A DNA stretch of 64,000 nucleotides from JAGCJX01 sp045638645. GTDB taxonomy: Bacteria > Bacteroidota > Bacteroidia > Bacteroidales > UBA932. Positions 15,530 to 24,619 of this stretch are shown here, piece by piece. A program made the translations under genes and the position numbers. The stretch is from assembly GCA_045638645.1 (NCBI GenBank), contig JAZUBU010000016.1, positions 1 to 64,000 of the forward strand. The letters run 5' to 3'. The notes beneath the pieces are model-generated. The model saw nothing but the letters and a program-made list of their open reading frames with translations, did no database searches and was not told where the DNA came from. The stretch's first letter is position 1. Each line of letters begins with the position of its first letter.

Positions 15530-16927
15530 ATGAAGAACAAGTACATCGATCTGATTGAACAGTCTTTCGAATTTCCGCAAGACGAGTTTCGTGTAGAAAA
15601 TGGAGAACTCTATTTCCACAACATCCCCATGATGGACATCATCGAACAGTACGGAACCCCCTTAAAAATTTCCTACCTCCCCAAGATCTCATCCCAGATC
15701 CAACGGGCCAAACGGATGTTCAATGTCGCCATGGCAAAAGTGGACTACCGCGGTGAATACCACTATTGTTATTGTACGAAGAGTTCCCACTTTTCCTTTG
15801 TCCTGGAAGAGGCTTTGAAAAACGACATTCACATTGAAACATCCTCTGCCTTTGACTTCAACCTGATTGAGTCCTTGTACAACGAAGGGGTCATTGACAA
15901 AGACCTGTACATCATCTGCAACGGATACAAACGCGACTCGTACCTGGACAACATCGCCAACGCCATCAACAGCGGATGGAAAAACACCATCCCCGTACTG
16001 GACAACATGGCAGAATTTGACGAATTGGACAAACGGGTCAACGAACCCTGCCGCATCGGCATCCGCATCGCTTCGGAAGAAGAGCCGAAATTTGAGTTCT
16101 ACACTTCCCGCCTGGGTATCCGTTATTCGGACATCATTCCTTTCTACCGCAACTGCATCAGCCAAAACAAGAAGTTCAAACTGAACATGTTGCACTTCTT
16201 CATCAACACCGGTATCCGCGACAACGCTTACTACTGGAACGAGTTGGCAAAATGCGTTTCGGTTTACTGTGACCTGAAGACCATCTGCCCCGAATTGGAA
16301 TCCCTGAACATCGGAGGAGGTTTCCCGATCAAGAACTCCCTGGCTACCGACTACGATTACGAATACATGGCCGAAGAAATTGTTGCCCAAATCAAGAGTA
16401 TGTGCGAGGCTCGGGGTGTACCGGAACCGAACATTTTCTCAGAATTCGGCAGTTACACCGTCGGAGAAAGCGGTGCCACCATCTTCCAGATCCTCGACGT
16501 CAAGCAACAAAACGACCGCGAACGCTGGTACATGGTGGATAGTTCCTTCATGACCACGTTGCCGGACACCTGGGGTATCAAGCAACGTTTCATCCTGTTG
16601 CCCATCAACAAATGGAATTGCAACTACCAGCGCGTCTTCCTGGGCGGACTGACCTGCGATAGCCAGGACTATTACAACGCAGAGGCCCATGCCAACGCCA
16701 TCTTCCTCCCCAGCGTCAAAGACCGTTACGATGAACCGTTGTACATCGGGTTCTTCCATACGGGAGCCTACCAGGAATCCATCGCCGGTTACGGTGGTAT
16801 CCAGCACTGCCTGCAACCCGCTCCGAAACACATCATCATCGACAAGGACGAGAACGGAGAATACACTACAAAACTGTTCAGCAAGGAACAAACCTACAAA
16901 TCCATGCTGAAGATCCTGGGTTACTAA
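15530..16927 (+). CDS. speA: PLP-dependent (fold III) arginine decarboxylase-like enzyme
   Basis: 465 residues, alanine-racemase/ornithine-decarboxylase fold. YCYCTKSSH (about 79-87) holds the PLP lysine. Further on are NIGGGF (phosphate loop), SEFGSYTVGESGA and GGLTCDSQDYYN, the second-subunit active-site cysteine and aspartate. It matches the short form annotated as arginine decarboxylase in Bacteroidetes (about 465 residues), which is half the length of E. coli SpeA. It would feed agmatine and polyamine synthesis in the cytosol. A related specificity such as carboxynorspermidine or diaminopimelate decarboxylase is possible but less likely. The rRNA methyltransferase gene follows after 8 bases. 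Confidence 0.8.
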   Translation: MKNKYIDLIEQSFEFPQDEFRVENGELYFHNIPMMDIIEQYGTPLKISYLPKISSQIQRAKRMFNVAMAKVDYRGEYHYCYCTKSSHFSFVLEEALKNDIHIETSSAFDFNLIESLYNEGVIDKDLYIICNGYKRDSYLDNIANAINSGWKNTIPVLDNMAEFDELDKRVNEPCRIGIRIASEEEPKFEFYTSRLGIRYSDIIPFYRNCISQNKKFKLNMLHFFINTGIRDNAYYWNELAKCVSVYCDLKTICPELESLNIGGGFPIKNSLATDYDYEYMAEEIVAQIKSMCEARGVPEPNIFSEFGSYTVGESGATIFQILDVKQQNDRERWYMVDSSFMTTLPDTWGIKQRFILLPINKWNCNYQRVFLGGLTCDSQDYYNAEAHANAIFLPSVKDRYDEPLYIGFFHTGAYQESIAGYGGIQHCLQPAPKHIIIDKDENGEYTTKLFSKEQTYKSMLKILGY

Positions 16928-16935
16928 CGCTCACC

Positions 16936-17670
16936 ATGAAAAAGACACTCACCAAAGCAGAGATCGCGCGCATCCGAAGCCTGTCGCAAAAGAAAAAACG
17001 TGAACAGGAAGGGCGTTTCATCGTTGAAGGAGAAAAAATGGTCCAGGAAGCCCTGGATTCCAGCTTTCATGTGGAAGCCGTCTATTACCGGGATGAAATT
17101 GGAGCGGATATGATGGAAAAAATCAGCCTGCTTTCCACCCCTTCCCCTGCTTTGGCTGTCGTACATACACAACCGCTGATCCATACGGCCACACCTCCAT
17201 TGCCCAAAGGTCTTTGCCTGGCACTGGATGGTGTGCGGGATCCGGGAAATTTCGGCACCATCCTCCGCATCGCCGATTGGTTCGGCATCGAACGCATCTA
17301 CGCTTCGGAAGATTGTGTGGAAGTGTACAACCCCAAAACCGTTCAGGCCAGCATGGGAGCCATCTTCCGCAAAGAAGTATGCTACACCCCGCTGGTTCCC
17401 CTGATCCAACATTGCATCTCGAACGGAATTCCCGCCTACGGAACTTTTCTGGATGGCAACAACCTGTACCAAGAAAAGAGCGATCTCTGCGAGACCGCTC
17501 TCATCGTCATGGGCAACGAACACAATGGCATTTCATCCGATGTGAGCCAATGCCTGAATCGTCGCCTGCTTATTCCTCCGTACCCGCAAGGGGCCCAAAC
17601 ATCCGAATCATTGAACGTCGCTATCGCGACTGCGATTCTTTGCGCCGAGTTTAGAAGAAGACTCTTATAA
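16936..17670 (+). CDS. SPOUT (TrmH/SpoU) family RNA 2'-O-methyltransferase
   Basis: 244 residues. The N-terminal substrate-binding domain (about 1-95) is followed by a knotted SPOUT domain with GVRDPGNFGTILRIADWFG, VYNPKTVQASMGAIFR, IVMGNEHNG and a motif 3 ending in SLNVA. These residues bind SAM in the deep trefoil knot. It most resembles the RlmB/TsnR type acting on 23S rRNA, but the exact nucleotide cannot be told. It follows the decarboxylase gene by 8 bases and converges on the GH13 gene with a 6-base overlap of 3' ends. Confidence 0.88.
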   Translation: MKKTLTKAEIARIRSLSQKKKREQEGRFIVEGEKMVQEALDSSFHVEAVYYRDEIGADMMEKISLLSTPSPALAVVHTQPLIHTATPPLPKGLCLALDGVRDPGNFGTILRIADWFGIERIYASEDCVEVYNPKTVQASMGAIFRKEVCYTPLVPLIQHCISNGIPAYGTFLDGNNLYQEKSDLCETALIVMGNEHNGISSDVSQCLNRRLLIPPYPQGAQTSESLNVAIATAILCAEFRRRLL

Positions 17671-19068
17671 CAACTTGACTATACAGCCATTCCAAGAGCC
17701 CACCTCTACCGTTACCGTAGCAGGCAATTGCGTTACACCCAAGTACCCGGCTGCAGCAGACGGCACACCAATCTGAACCCGAGCATCCCAATCGGAAAAG
17801 TTCACACAGACCAGCTCCACCTCCCCGTCATGGCCTCGCAGAAATGCGAGATGATATCGGGGATCGTACACGTCACTATGCGGATTGGCATACTGCAGAT
17901 CAAAGGTCTTCCCTTCCCGGAAAACAGGACGCATCGCCTCAAGCAGCAAACGCCGGTACAAGCATTGCAACTGACAGGCCTCGGTACTCAAATACCGGTC
18001 GGAATCGCCTTCCCGTACACCTTTCAACCAAGCTCGAACCGATGCAACGGACCAAAAATCAAAAATGGTGGTTCGGCCATCAACCCCACTGAATCCCTCC
18101 TGATCCATCCCCGCTTCACCCAGTTCCTGACCGAAATAAATCATAAACGGAACGGTGTTGAAAAACAAGGATACGTACAACGCCGGCAGTGCTTTCCAGG
18201 GAGACCCGGCAAAAAAGGGTGAAGCCAGGCGTTGTTCATCGTGGTTCTCCAAGAAATTCAACATGCGCGTCTGATGATTGCCCAGACGCATCCAATTCAA
18301 AGAAATATCCGAAGCGGGCTGCTTGTGATCCAACACATTACGCAGGGTATCATACAGTCCTACTTTATCGTATAGATAATCAAATCCGGCATCCAGGTAA
18401 GCACCGTACAATTCCGGAGAGTAGATTTCGGCAACGAATACCACATCGGGATAGTGCTGCCGGATCTGAGGAAACAGCCATTGCCAGAAAGCAACCGGGA
18501 CCAGATGCACCATATCACAACGGAAACCGCCGACACCCTTGCCCAACCAAAAGAGCAGGATGTCCCGCATTTTCTCCCAGGTATCTTTGTTTTCGTAATT
18601 GAGCTTGGCTGTGTCACTCCAATCATAATCGAAACCTTTGCCCGGATAGTAATTACAATCCTCAAAATTCTTTGTATCAGAAAAATAGCAACGGGCTACA
18701 TGGTTCGGAACAAAGTCCATCAAGGGCACCATACCCGCCGCACGGGTACGCGCCAACAGGGCTTCGTAAGCCTGCATGGCATCGTCACTACGACTCAGAT
18801 AACGGCAAATCCGGTAATAGTCCCGGATGGCATACGGAGATCCGGCCTCCCCTTTCACACCCTCATCCCCAGCGGTAGCGTGATCTACGACACCGGTAAA
18901 CCAAAGATGGGTGATGGAAAGTTTTCGTAATGCAGCCAAGACTGCATCATCGATATCCTCCAAACAACCACTGCCGTTCCTTTCCAACGAACCTCCGGGA
19001 ATTACATCCTCGCGCAGGTTGCCGAAAAGACGCGGCAGCAATTGGTAAATCAGAAACTTACCCCGCAT
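17665..19068 (-). CDS. GH13 alpha-amylase family glycosidase, cytosolic
   Basis: 467 residues without a signal peptide. The four GH13 regions are complete: DFVPNH (118-123), GFRCDMVH with nucleophile D185, FVAEIY with acid E214, and FLENHDEQ with D277. It is short and lacks extra starch-binding modules, suggesting an intracellular enzyme for maltodextrin or glycogen breakdown. Product specificity cannot be judged. The start codon lies two bases after the pfp stop, so the two genes are cotranscribed, coupling glucan breakdown to glycolysis. Confidence 0.85.
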   Translation of the reverse strand: MRGKFLIYQLLPRLFGNLREDVIPGGSLERNGSGCLEDIDDAVLAALRKLSITHLWFTGVVDHATAGDEGVKGEAGSPYAIRDYYRICRYLSRSDDAMQAYEALLARTRAAGMVPLMDFVPNHVARCYFSDTKNFEDCNYYPGKGFDYDWSDTAKLNYENKDTWEKMRDILLFWLGKGVGGFRCDMVHLVPVAFWQWLFPQIRQHYPDVVFVAEIYSPELYGAYLDAGFDYLYDKVGLYDTLRNVLDHKQPASDISLNWMRLGNHQTRMLNFLENHDEQRLASPFFAGSPWKALPALYVSLFFNTVPFMIYFGQELGEAGMDQEGFSGVDGRTTIFDFWSVASVRAWLKGVREGDSDRYLSTEACQLQCLYRRLLLEAMRPVFREGKTFDLQYANPHSDVYDPRYHLAFLRGHDGEVELVCVNFSDWDARVQIGVPSAAAGYLGVTQLPATVTVEVGSWNGCIVKLL

Positions 19069-19070
19069 GT

Positions 19071-20315
19071 TTATTCTTGGGGTTCCCAGTTCAAGATTTT
19101 GTAGAAGTCGTATTCTTCGGGATTTGCCAAATACTTGCGGGCAGCCTCATAATCGGCCGGTGTAATGGCATGAAGAATATTGTGCATAACGTGATTGAAC
19201 TTTTCGTTGCTCATATCCACCAGACGGGGCAGGATCTTTCCGGTTTGGGGATCTTGCAAATCTTTCAAATACAACGGGTGGATGCGGCCATCGTGATCGG
19301 CGAAGACCATACAGCCGGTTTCACCACGTTTGAAGAGTACCCAAACACCGATTGCCAATTGGGAGCAATATACCAGGTCGTAAGCCACCGGAGTTTGGCA
19401 ACGCACGTCGTAACCGATTTCGATCGGACGGGTTTTGATCTTCAAGCCCAACTCGTTCAATTTGTTTTCCAAAGCGGTGTTAAAAATTTGGGCCTTGGAT
19501 ACTTTACCCAATTCCGGGTGACCGTGTGCATCGTAAGAGAACACAACCCCTGTCTTTTCCAATTCCGCATCACTCAGGTTGTGGAAGACCCCTTCGGAAA
19601 TCATGATACCACCGTAGCTGATTCCCATGGTTTTGCGTTTCACAATCGAAGATACTGCCAGGTCAACGATCTTTTCTACAGTCACTTCCGTTTTGTTGAA
19701 CATTTCGGGAATCACCACCATCGGATAATGGCAAGAGGCACCGATACCGAAAGCCAGGTGACCGGCAGAGCGGCCCATGGCTGCCACCAGAAACCAGGTT
19801 CCACTGGTACGTGCATCTTCATACACTGTCGTTGCAATACGGGTTCCTTCAGACATGGCTGAATAGTAACCGAAGGTCGGCACATCGTTCGGCAACGGAA
19901 GGTCGTTGTCGATGGTTTTGGGAACGTGGATGTTTTGAATCGGATAGTGACGTTCCTGCAGGAATTTGGCAATGCGGTTGGCTGTGGAAGCCGTATCATC
20001 ACCGCCGACAGTCACCAACAACTTGACTTGATTGTCTTGGAAGAATTTCAAGTTGAATTTGTTATCGATGTCGTCTTGGGTCGGTTTGTACCGGCTCATC
20101 ATCAAGTAGGAACCCCCACGGTTGAAGATATTGTCAGCCAAGAAGAAATCTATGTCTACGAAATCCGGTTCCTCAGAAAAAAGGCCTTTGTATCCTCCGT
20201 TCAAACCGATTACGCGATATCCGTTTTTCAAGAAAGTTTTTGCAATCGTCCCTACTACTGTATTGATTCCCGGAGCGGGACCGCCTCCGGTCAAAATAAC
20301 AATCGAATCTTTCAT
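19071..20315 (-). CDS. pfp: Pyrophosphate-dependent 6-phosphofructokinase
   Basis: Reversible phosphorylation of fructose 6-phosphate, with pyrophosphate rather than ATP as expected donor. GGGPAPGIN lies at the N-terminus. GGDD (104-107) carries Asp107 where ATP enzymes have Gly, and PKTIDND (132-138) has Lys133. Both are marks of PPi use. The ATG at 20315 was chosen over the upstream GTG at 20327. A -7 element lies at 20368-20375. 414 residues, usual for the Bacteroidetes type. It is divergent from ligA. Confidence 0.9.
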   Translation of the reverse strand: MKDSIVILTGGGPAPGINTVVGTIAKTFLKNGYRVIGLNGGYKGLFSEEPDFVDIDFFLADNIFNRGGSYLMMSRYKPTQDDIDNKFNLKFFQDNQVKLLVTVGGDDTASTANRIAKFLQERHYPIQNIHVPKTIDNDLPLPNDVPTFGYYSAMSEGTRIATTVYEDARTSGTWFLVAAMGRSAGHLAFGIGASCHYPMVVIPEMFNKTEVTVEKIVDLAVSSIVKRKTMGISYGGIMISEGVFHNLSDAELEKTGVVFSYDAHGHPELGKVSKAQIFNTALENKLNELGLKIKTRPIEIGYDVRCQTPVAYDLVYCSQLAIGVWVLFKRGETGCMVFADHDGRIHPLYLKDLQDPQTGKILPRLVDMSNEKFNHVMHNILHAITPADYEAARKYLANPEEYDFYKILNWEPQE

Positions 20316-20367
20316 TTTCCTTTTCACTTAAAATCAACTTACTTTTTGCCAGTGTGCAAAAACGGCG

Positions 20368-20375
20368 CAAATGTA
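20368..20375 (-). promoter_or_regulatory. -7 element of the pfp-GH13 promoter
   Basis: Minus-strand TACATTTG fits TAnnTTTG and would give a leader of about 45 bases. No good -33 seen. Confidence 0.4.
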
Positions 20376-20385
20376 GAACTATTTA

Positions 20386-20415
20386 TTGAGATTGGATGAA
20401 AAAATCGTATTTTTG
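20386..20415 (+). promoter_or_regulatory. ligA promoter; decides the ligA start
   Basis: TTG (20386-20388), 19 bases, then TATTTTTG (20408-20415). Transcription would begin near 20421, so the ATG at 20396 is not in the message. The ATG at 20423 would be read from an almost leaderless transcript. Confidence 0.5.
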
Positions 20416-20422
20416 TACGATT

Positions 20423-22471
20423 ATGGCGATGACAAAAACAGCGGCCCAAAAGCGCATAGAAGAACTCCGTCAGGAGATTCACCGGCACAACCAGAACTAC
20501 TACGTCCTGAACATGCCGGAGATCTCTGATTTTGAATACGATGTGCTGATGATGGAACTGCAGGGCCTGGAAAAAAAATACCCGGAATGGATCACCCCGG
20601 ACTCTCCGACACAAATCGTCGGCAGTGACTTGGTGAAAGAACCTGCCTTGCGGGAATTTGAACAGGCACCGCACCGTTATCCGATGTTGTCATTGGGCAA
20701 CACCTACGACCGCAACGAGTTGGCTGCATTCGATGAACGCATACGCAAATCCACCGACCGGCCCTTCACCTATTCCTGTGAACTGAAGTTTGACGGAACA
20801 GCCATCTGTCTGACGTACGAAAACGGCCGTCTGGTACGCGCATTGACCCGTGGTGACGGATCCGTGGGCGATGTGGTGACCCGCAACGTGGAAACCATCA
20901 CCGGAATTCCCAAGGTGTTGCACCCCCTGCCGGAAACCTCTGCCTTCTCCGGACTCGAGAACTTTGAGATCCGCGGCGAAATTTACATGCCCTTTGCCTC
21001 GTTTGATGCGCTCAACCGGGAGCGCGAACAACAGGAAGAACCGCTTTTTGCCAACCCCCGCAATGCCGCTTCCGGATCCTTGAAATTGCTGGACCCGAAA
21101 GCCGTCCGCAAACGGGGACTGCGCTGTGTGCTGTATCAGGTTTTGGGTGAAAACCTGCCATTCCAAAGCCATTCGGAAGCGTTGGAAACAGCCCGAGCGC
21201 TGGGATTGCCGGTCTCCGAGTACGCTCGGATCTGCCAGAACCTGAACGAAGTCTTGCAGTTCATTGAACATTGGGATGTGCATCGCCATCAACTCCCCTT
21301 CCCGATTGACGGCATCGTCATCAAAGTCAACCAACTGGAGGTACAAGCCCAAGTCGGTTTCACGGCGAAAGCTCCCCGCTGGGCCACTGCCTTCAAATTC
21401 AAGGCGGAAGAAGCCAAAACCCGACTCCTGTCCATCGACTACCAGGTAGGACGGACCGGTGCCGTGACCCCCGTGGCCAACCTGGAACCCGTCCTGTTGT
21501 CCGGAACCATGGTCAAACGGGCTTCCCTCCACAATTATGACCAGATGAAACAGCTGGATATCCGCATCAACGACTGGGTGTACGTGGAAAAAGGAGGAGA
21601 AATCATTCCCAAAATCACACGCATCGAATTGTCCGACCGTGATTTGTTCCAAAGCCTGCCACCGGAATTCCCGACGCATTGTCCGGATTGTGGCACCCTG
21701 CTGGTCAAAGACGACTCGGAGGCAAGGCACTACTGCCCCAACCAAACGGGTTGTCCCACACAGATCAAAGCCTGGCTACTGCACTTCGTGTCCCGAAAAG
21801 CATTGGACATCCATGCGGGTGAAGCGACCATTGAACAACTTTACAACGGAAATTTCCTGCGGGAACCCGCAGATTTCTACAACCTTACACAAGCCGATCT
21901 GCTCACCTTGGAAGGTTGGAAAGAGCGTTCCTCCGAGCGCCTGATCCAGTCCATCCAAGCTTCCCGACAAGTCCCCTTTGAACGGGTATTGTTCGGTTTG
22001 GGCATCCGTCATGTCGGAGAGACAACAGCCAAAACCCTGGTCTCACATTTCCACACCCTGGAAGCCTTGCAAACGGCCTCACGGGAAGCTTTGCTGGAAG
22101 TGGCAGACATTGGAGAAGTGGTGGCAGACAGCCTTTACAATTATTTTCGCAACGAGCGGAACCTCCTGCTGATTCAACACTTGAAGGAAGCCGGTTTGCA
22201 ATTTGCGGCCCATGCCGACACGCAAACCCGGATTTCCGATTGCCTGGCCGGTCTGAGCATTGTCATCAGCGGAACTTTCTCCTGTTCCCGCGATGCGATC
22301 AAACAGATCATCCTTGCCCACGGCGGGAAAAACACCGGATCTGTCTCCAAAAAAACCAGTTACCTGCTGGCCGGAGAAAACCCGGGACCGGAAAAAATCA
22401 GCAAAGCAGAAAGTCTGGGCATTCCCATTTTGAATGAATCAGACTTCAACCAATTGATTAGCAAAGAATAA
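20423..22471 (+). CDS. ligA: NAD-dependent DNA ligase
   Basis: 682 residues from the ATG at 20423. Order: Ia domain with YYxxxxPEISDFEYD, adenylation domain with the AMP-lysine motif ELKFDGTAI, OB fold, a four-cysteine zinc finger (CPDCG...CPNQTGCP), helix-hairpin-helix repeats, and a C-terminal BRCT domain (about 600-680). It seals nicks during replication and repair. The upstream start at 20396 adds nine residues that overlap the promoter and was rejected. The flavodiiron gene follows after 30 bases. Confidence 0.95.
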   Translation: MAMTKTAAQKRIEELRQEIHRHNQNYYVLNMPEISDFEYDVLMMELQGLEKKYPEWITPDSPTQIVGSDLVKEPALREFEQAPHRYPMLSLGNTYDRNELAAFDERIRKSTDRPFTYSCELKFDGTAICLTYENGRLVRALTRGDGSVGDVVTRNVETITGIPKVLHPLPETSAFSGLENFEIRGEIYMPFASFDALNREREQQEEPLFANPRNAASGSLKLLDPKAVRKRGLRCVLYQVLGENLPFQSHSEALETARALGLPVSEYARICQNLNEVLQFIEHWDVHRHQLPFPIDGIVIKVNQLEVQAQVGFTAKAPRWATAFKFKAEEAKTRLLSIDYQVGRTGAVTPVANLEPVLLSGTMVKRASLHNYDQMKQLDIRINDWVYVEKGGEIIPKITRIELSDRDLFQSLPPEFPTHCPDCGTLLVKDDSEARHYCPNQTGCPTQIKAWLLHFVSRKALDIHAGEATIEQLYNGNFLREPADFYNLTQADLLTLEGWKERSSERLIQSIQASRQVPFERVLFGLGIRHVGETTAKTLVSHFHTLEALQTASREALLEVADIGEVVADSLYNYFRNERNLLLIQHLKEAGLQFAAHADTQTRISDCLAGLSIVISGTFSCSRDAIKQIILAHGGKNTGSVSKKTSYLLAGENPGPEKISKAESLGIPILNESDFNQLISKE

Positions 22472-22501
22472 AAAGTATAAACAATTAAATTACACGAAAC
22501 G

Positions 22502-23698
22502 ATGAAAGACATCTTAATCAAAGATCGAGTTCACTACCTCGGCGTAAACGACAGAAAAAAACATTTGTTTGAAAACAACTGGCCCCTCCCTTACGGAGTC
22601 GCGTACAACTCATACCTGATCACCGATGAAAAGAGTGCCCTGGTGGACACCTTGGAATACGGTTCCCGTCCGGATTATCTGGACACCATCCGTACCCTGT
22701 TGAACGGAAAACCGCTGGATTACCTCATCGTCAACCACATGGAGCCGGACCACTCCAGCATGATCGGTGAAATCATCCGAAACTTCCCCAACGTAAAGGT
22801 CGTAGCCAATGCCATCACCAAAAAGATCCTGAACCACTACTACCCGATGAGCGACGAACAATTCTTCGAAATCAAGGAAGGCGACGTACTGGATCTCGGC
22901 TACCACAAACTGACCTTCGTGATGGTTCCGTGGGTTCACTGGCCGGAAACCATGGTCACTTACGATACCACCGACCAGATTCTGTTCTCCTGCGATGCCT
23001 TCGGTGCATTCGGCACGTTGGACGGCGGCATCTTCGACGACGAAGTGGAATTTGACGAAGTAAAAGAAAGCGAAATGCGCCGTTACTACTCCAACATTGT
23101 CGGCAAATGGAGCGGCATGGTACAAAAGGCATTCGGCAAACTGGCCGGCGTCCCGGTTTCTGTCATCTGCCCGTCCCACGGTCTGATCTGGCGCAAAGAT
23201 CCCGCCAAGGTATTGGGTCTGTACGACAAATGGAGCAAGCAAATTTCGGACGACGGTGTTGTCATCGTCTATGCGTCCATGTACGGAAATACCGAATACA
23301 TGGCCGACCACATTGCCCGGGAACTCTCCGAACGGGGCATCCGCAAAATCCAGGTCTTTGATGCTTCCAAAACCCATCCTTCTTTCATCCTCAATGAAAT
23401 TTGGAAATACAAAGGTCTGATCCTCGGCAGCTGTGCCTACAACGGGGACATGCACCCGACCATGAGCACGCTGACCCACGAAATCGCCATGTCTGCCCCG
23501 ACCGGCAAGACCTTCGGCATCTTCGGTTCTTCCACCTGGAACGGTGCCGGTGTCAAGGCTCTGAAGACCGCTGCAGAAAAGATGAAGATGACCCCGGTAG
23601 CCGATCCCGTAGAAATCCTGGGTGTTGCCGAAGCGCACAAATTATCCCATGCAGCTGCGTTTGCGGATGCATTCGTGCAAGCCTACCGTAACGAATAA
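22502..23698 (+). CDS. fprA: Flavodiiron protein (A-type flavoprotein, FprA-like)
   Basis: 398 residues. The N-terminal beta-lactamase-like domain has the di-iron ligands HMEPDH (79-84) and later histidines and aspartate (WVHWPE, FSCDAFG, CPSHG). A flavodoxin domain follows (about 250-398) with VIVYASMYGNTEYMA binding FMN. Such enzymes reduce O2 to water or NO to N2O and protect strict anaerobes. There is no rubredoxin or extra reductase domain, so an external electron donor is needed. Confidence 0.93.
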   Translation: MKDILIKDRVHYLGVNDRKKHLFENNWPLPYGVAYNSYLITDEKSALVDTLEYGSRPDYLDTIRTLLNGKPLDYLIVNHMEPDHSSMIGEIIRNFPNVKVVANAITKKILNHYYPMSDEQFFEIKEGDVLDLGYHKLTFVMVPWVHWPETMVTYDTTDQILFSCDAFGAFGTLDGGIFDDEVEFDEVKESEMRRYYSNIVGKWSGMVQKAFGKLAGVPVSVICPSHGLIWRKDPAKVLGLYDKWSKQISDDGVVIVYASMYGNTEYMADHIARELSERGIRKIQVFDASKTHPSFILNEIWKYKGLILGSCAYNGDMHPTMSTLTHEIAMSAPTGKTFGIFGSSTWNGAGVKALKTAAEKMKMTPVADPVEILGVAEAHKLSHAAAFADAFVQAYRNE

Positions 23699-23719
23699 GC
23701 CAATCCTGATTCCAAACTG

Positions 23720-24619
23720 ATGATACCAACCCTCAAACACCGTTTACAACCCTGGCTGGAGAAAGCCCGCTCGGTCAAAAGCATCCACGTGATGCTGATT
23801 ACAGTCCGGGATTTTGGCCGGCACAACCTGGCGGGAGCCGCAGCATCGCTGTGCTACTTCACCGCCATGGCCTTCGTGCCCTTGATTGCGGTAATTTTTG
23901 CCGTGACCGGTGGTTTGGGGTTGGATGCGTATTTGAGGGAGTTGACCCTCCGGTATTTTTCCAACAATGCGGAACTGGTCTCCGGCATCATGCGGGTAGC
24001 CGACAACATCGTGGCCACCACCAACAACGGCATCTACGGCATCATCTCATTCCTGATCTTCGTATGGCTCGTGGTCTGGTTGATGTTGAACCTGGAGCGT
24101 ACCTTCAACCGCATCTGGAAAGTGGATGTATCACGGGTATTCTGGAAACGGTTGGTGGCCTATATCGCCATCCTGATTCTTGCCCCGTTTGTACTCCTGC
24201 TTTTCCTTTCCATGACGGTCAATCTGTCGCATTCGTTGGATACGTGGAAAATTCCCGGCTTCCAGTTCGTCCGGCCCTTTTTGGGATGGTTGACTACCTA
24301 CGGGGTCATCGGACTGGTCCTGACAGCCTTGTACAAATGCATACCGAATGCCCGGGTAAAACTCCGGTACGCACTGATATCTGCGGCCTTTGCCTCCCTG
24401 GTTTTCGTGGTTGTACAATATTTCTATCTGGAGACCCAAATTTTTGTAAGCCGGCTCAACTCAATCTACGGAGCCTTTGCCATCCTGCCCCTGTTTATGG
24501 CCTGGATGAACATCAGTTGGAGCATTATTTTGACGGGAGCGGAATTGACCTACGCCCTGCAATTCGTACACACTCCCACCCACAAACCCCTTGAAAACAA
24601 AGAAAATGAACAAATATAA
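23720..24619 (+). CDS. YihY/BrkB-family inner-membrane protein
   Basis: 299 residues with about six hydrophobic segments and the family landmarks NLAGAAASLCYFTAMAFVPL near the N-terminus and NSIYGAFAILPLFMAWMNISW near the C-terminus. The family was once called RNase BN, but that activity belongs to another protein. A transport or scaffold role is likely but unproven. The 3' end overlaps the start of hydG by 14 bases. Confidence 0.88.
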   Translation: MIPTLKHRLQPWLEKARSVKSIHVMLITVRDFGRHNLAGAAASLCYFTAMAFVPLIAVIFAVTGGLGLDAYLRELTLRYFSNNAELVSGIMRVADNIVATTNNGIYGIISFLIFVWLVVWLMLNLERTFNRIWKVDVSRVFWKRLVAYIAILILAPFVLLLFLSMTVNLSHSLDTWKIPGFQFVRPFLGWLTTYGVIGLVLTALYKCIPNARVKLRYALISAAFASLVFVVVQYFYLETQIFVSRLNSIYGAFAILPLFMAWMNISWSIILTGAELTYALQFVHTPTHKPLENKENEQI

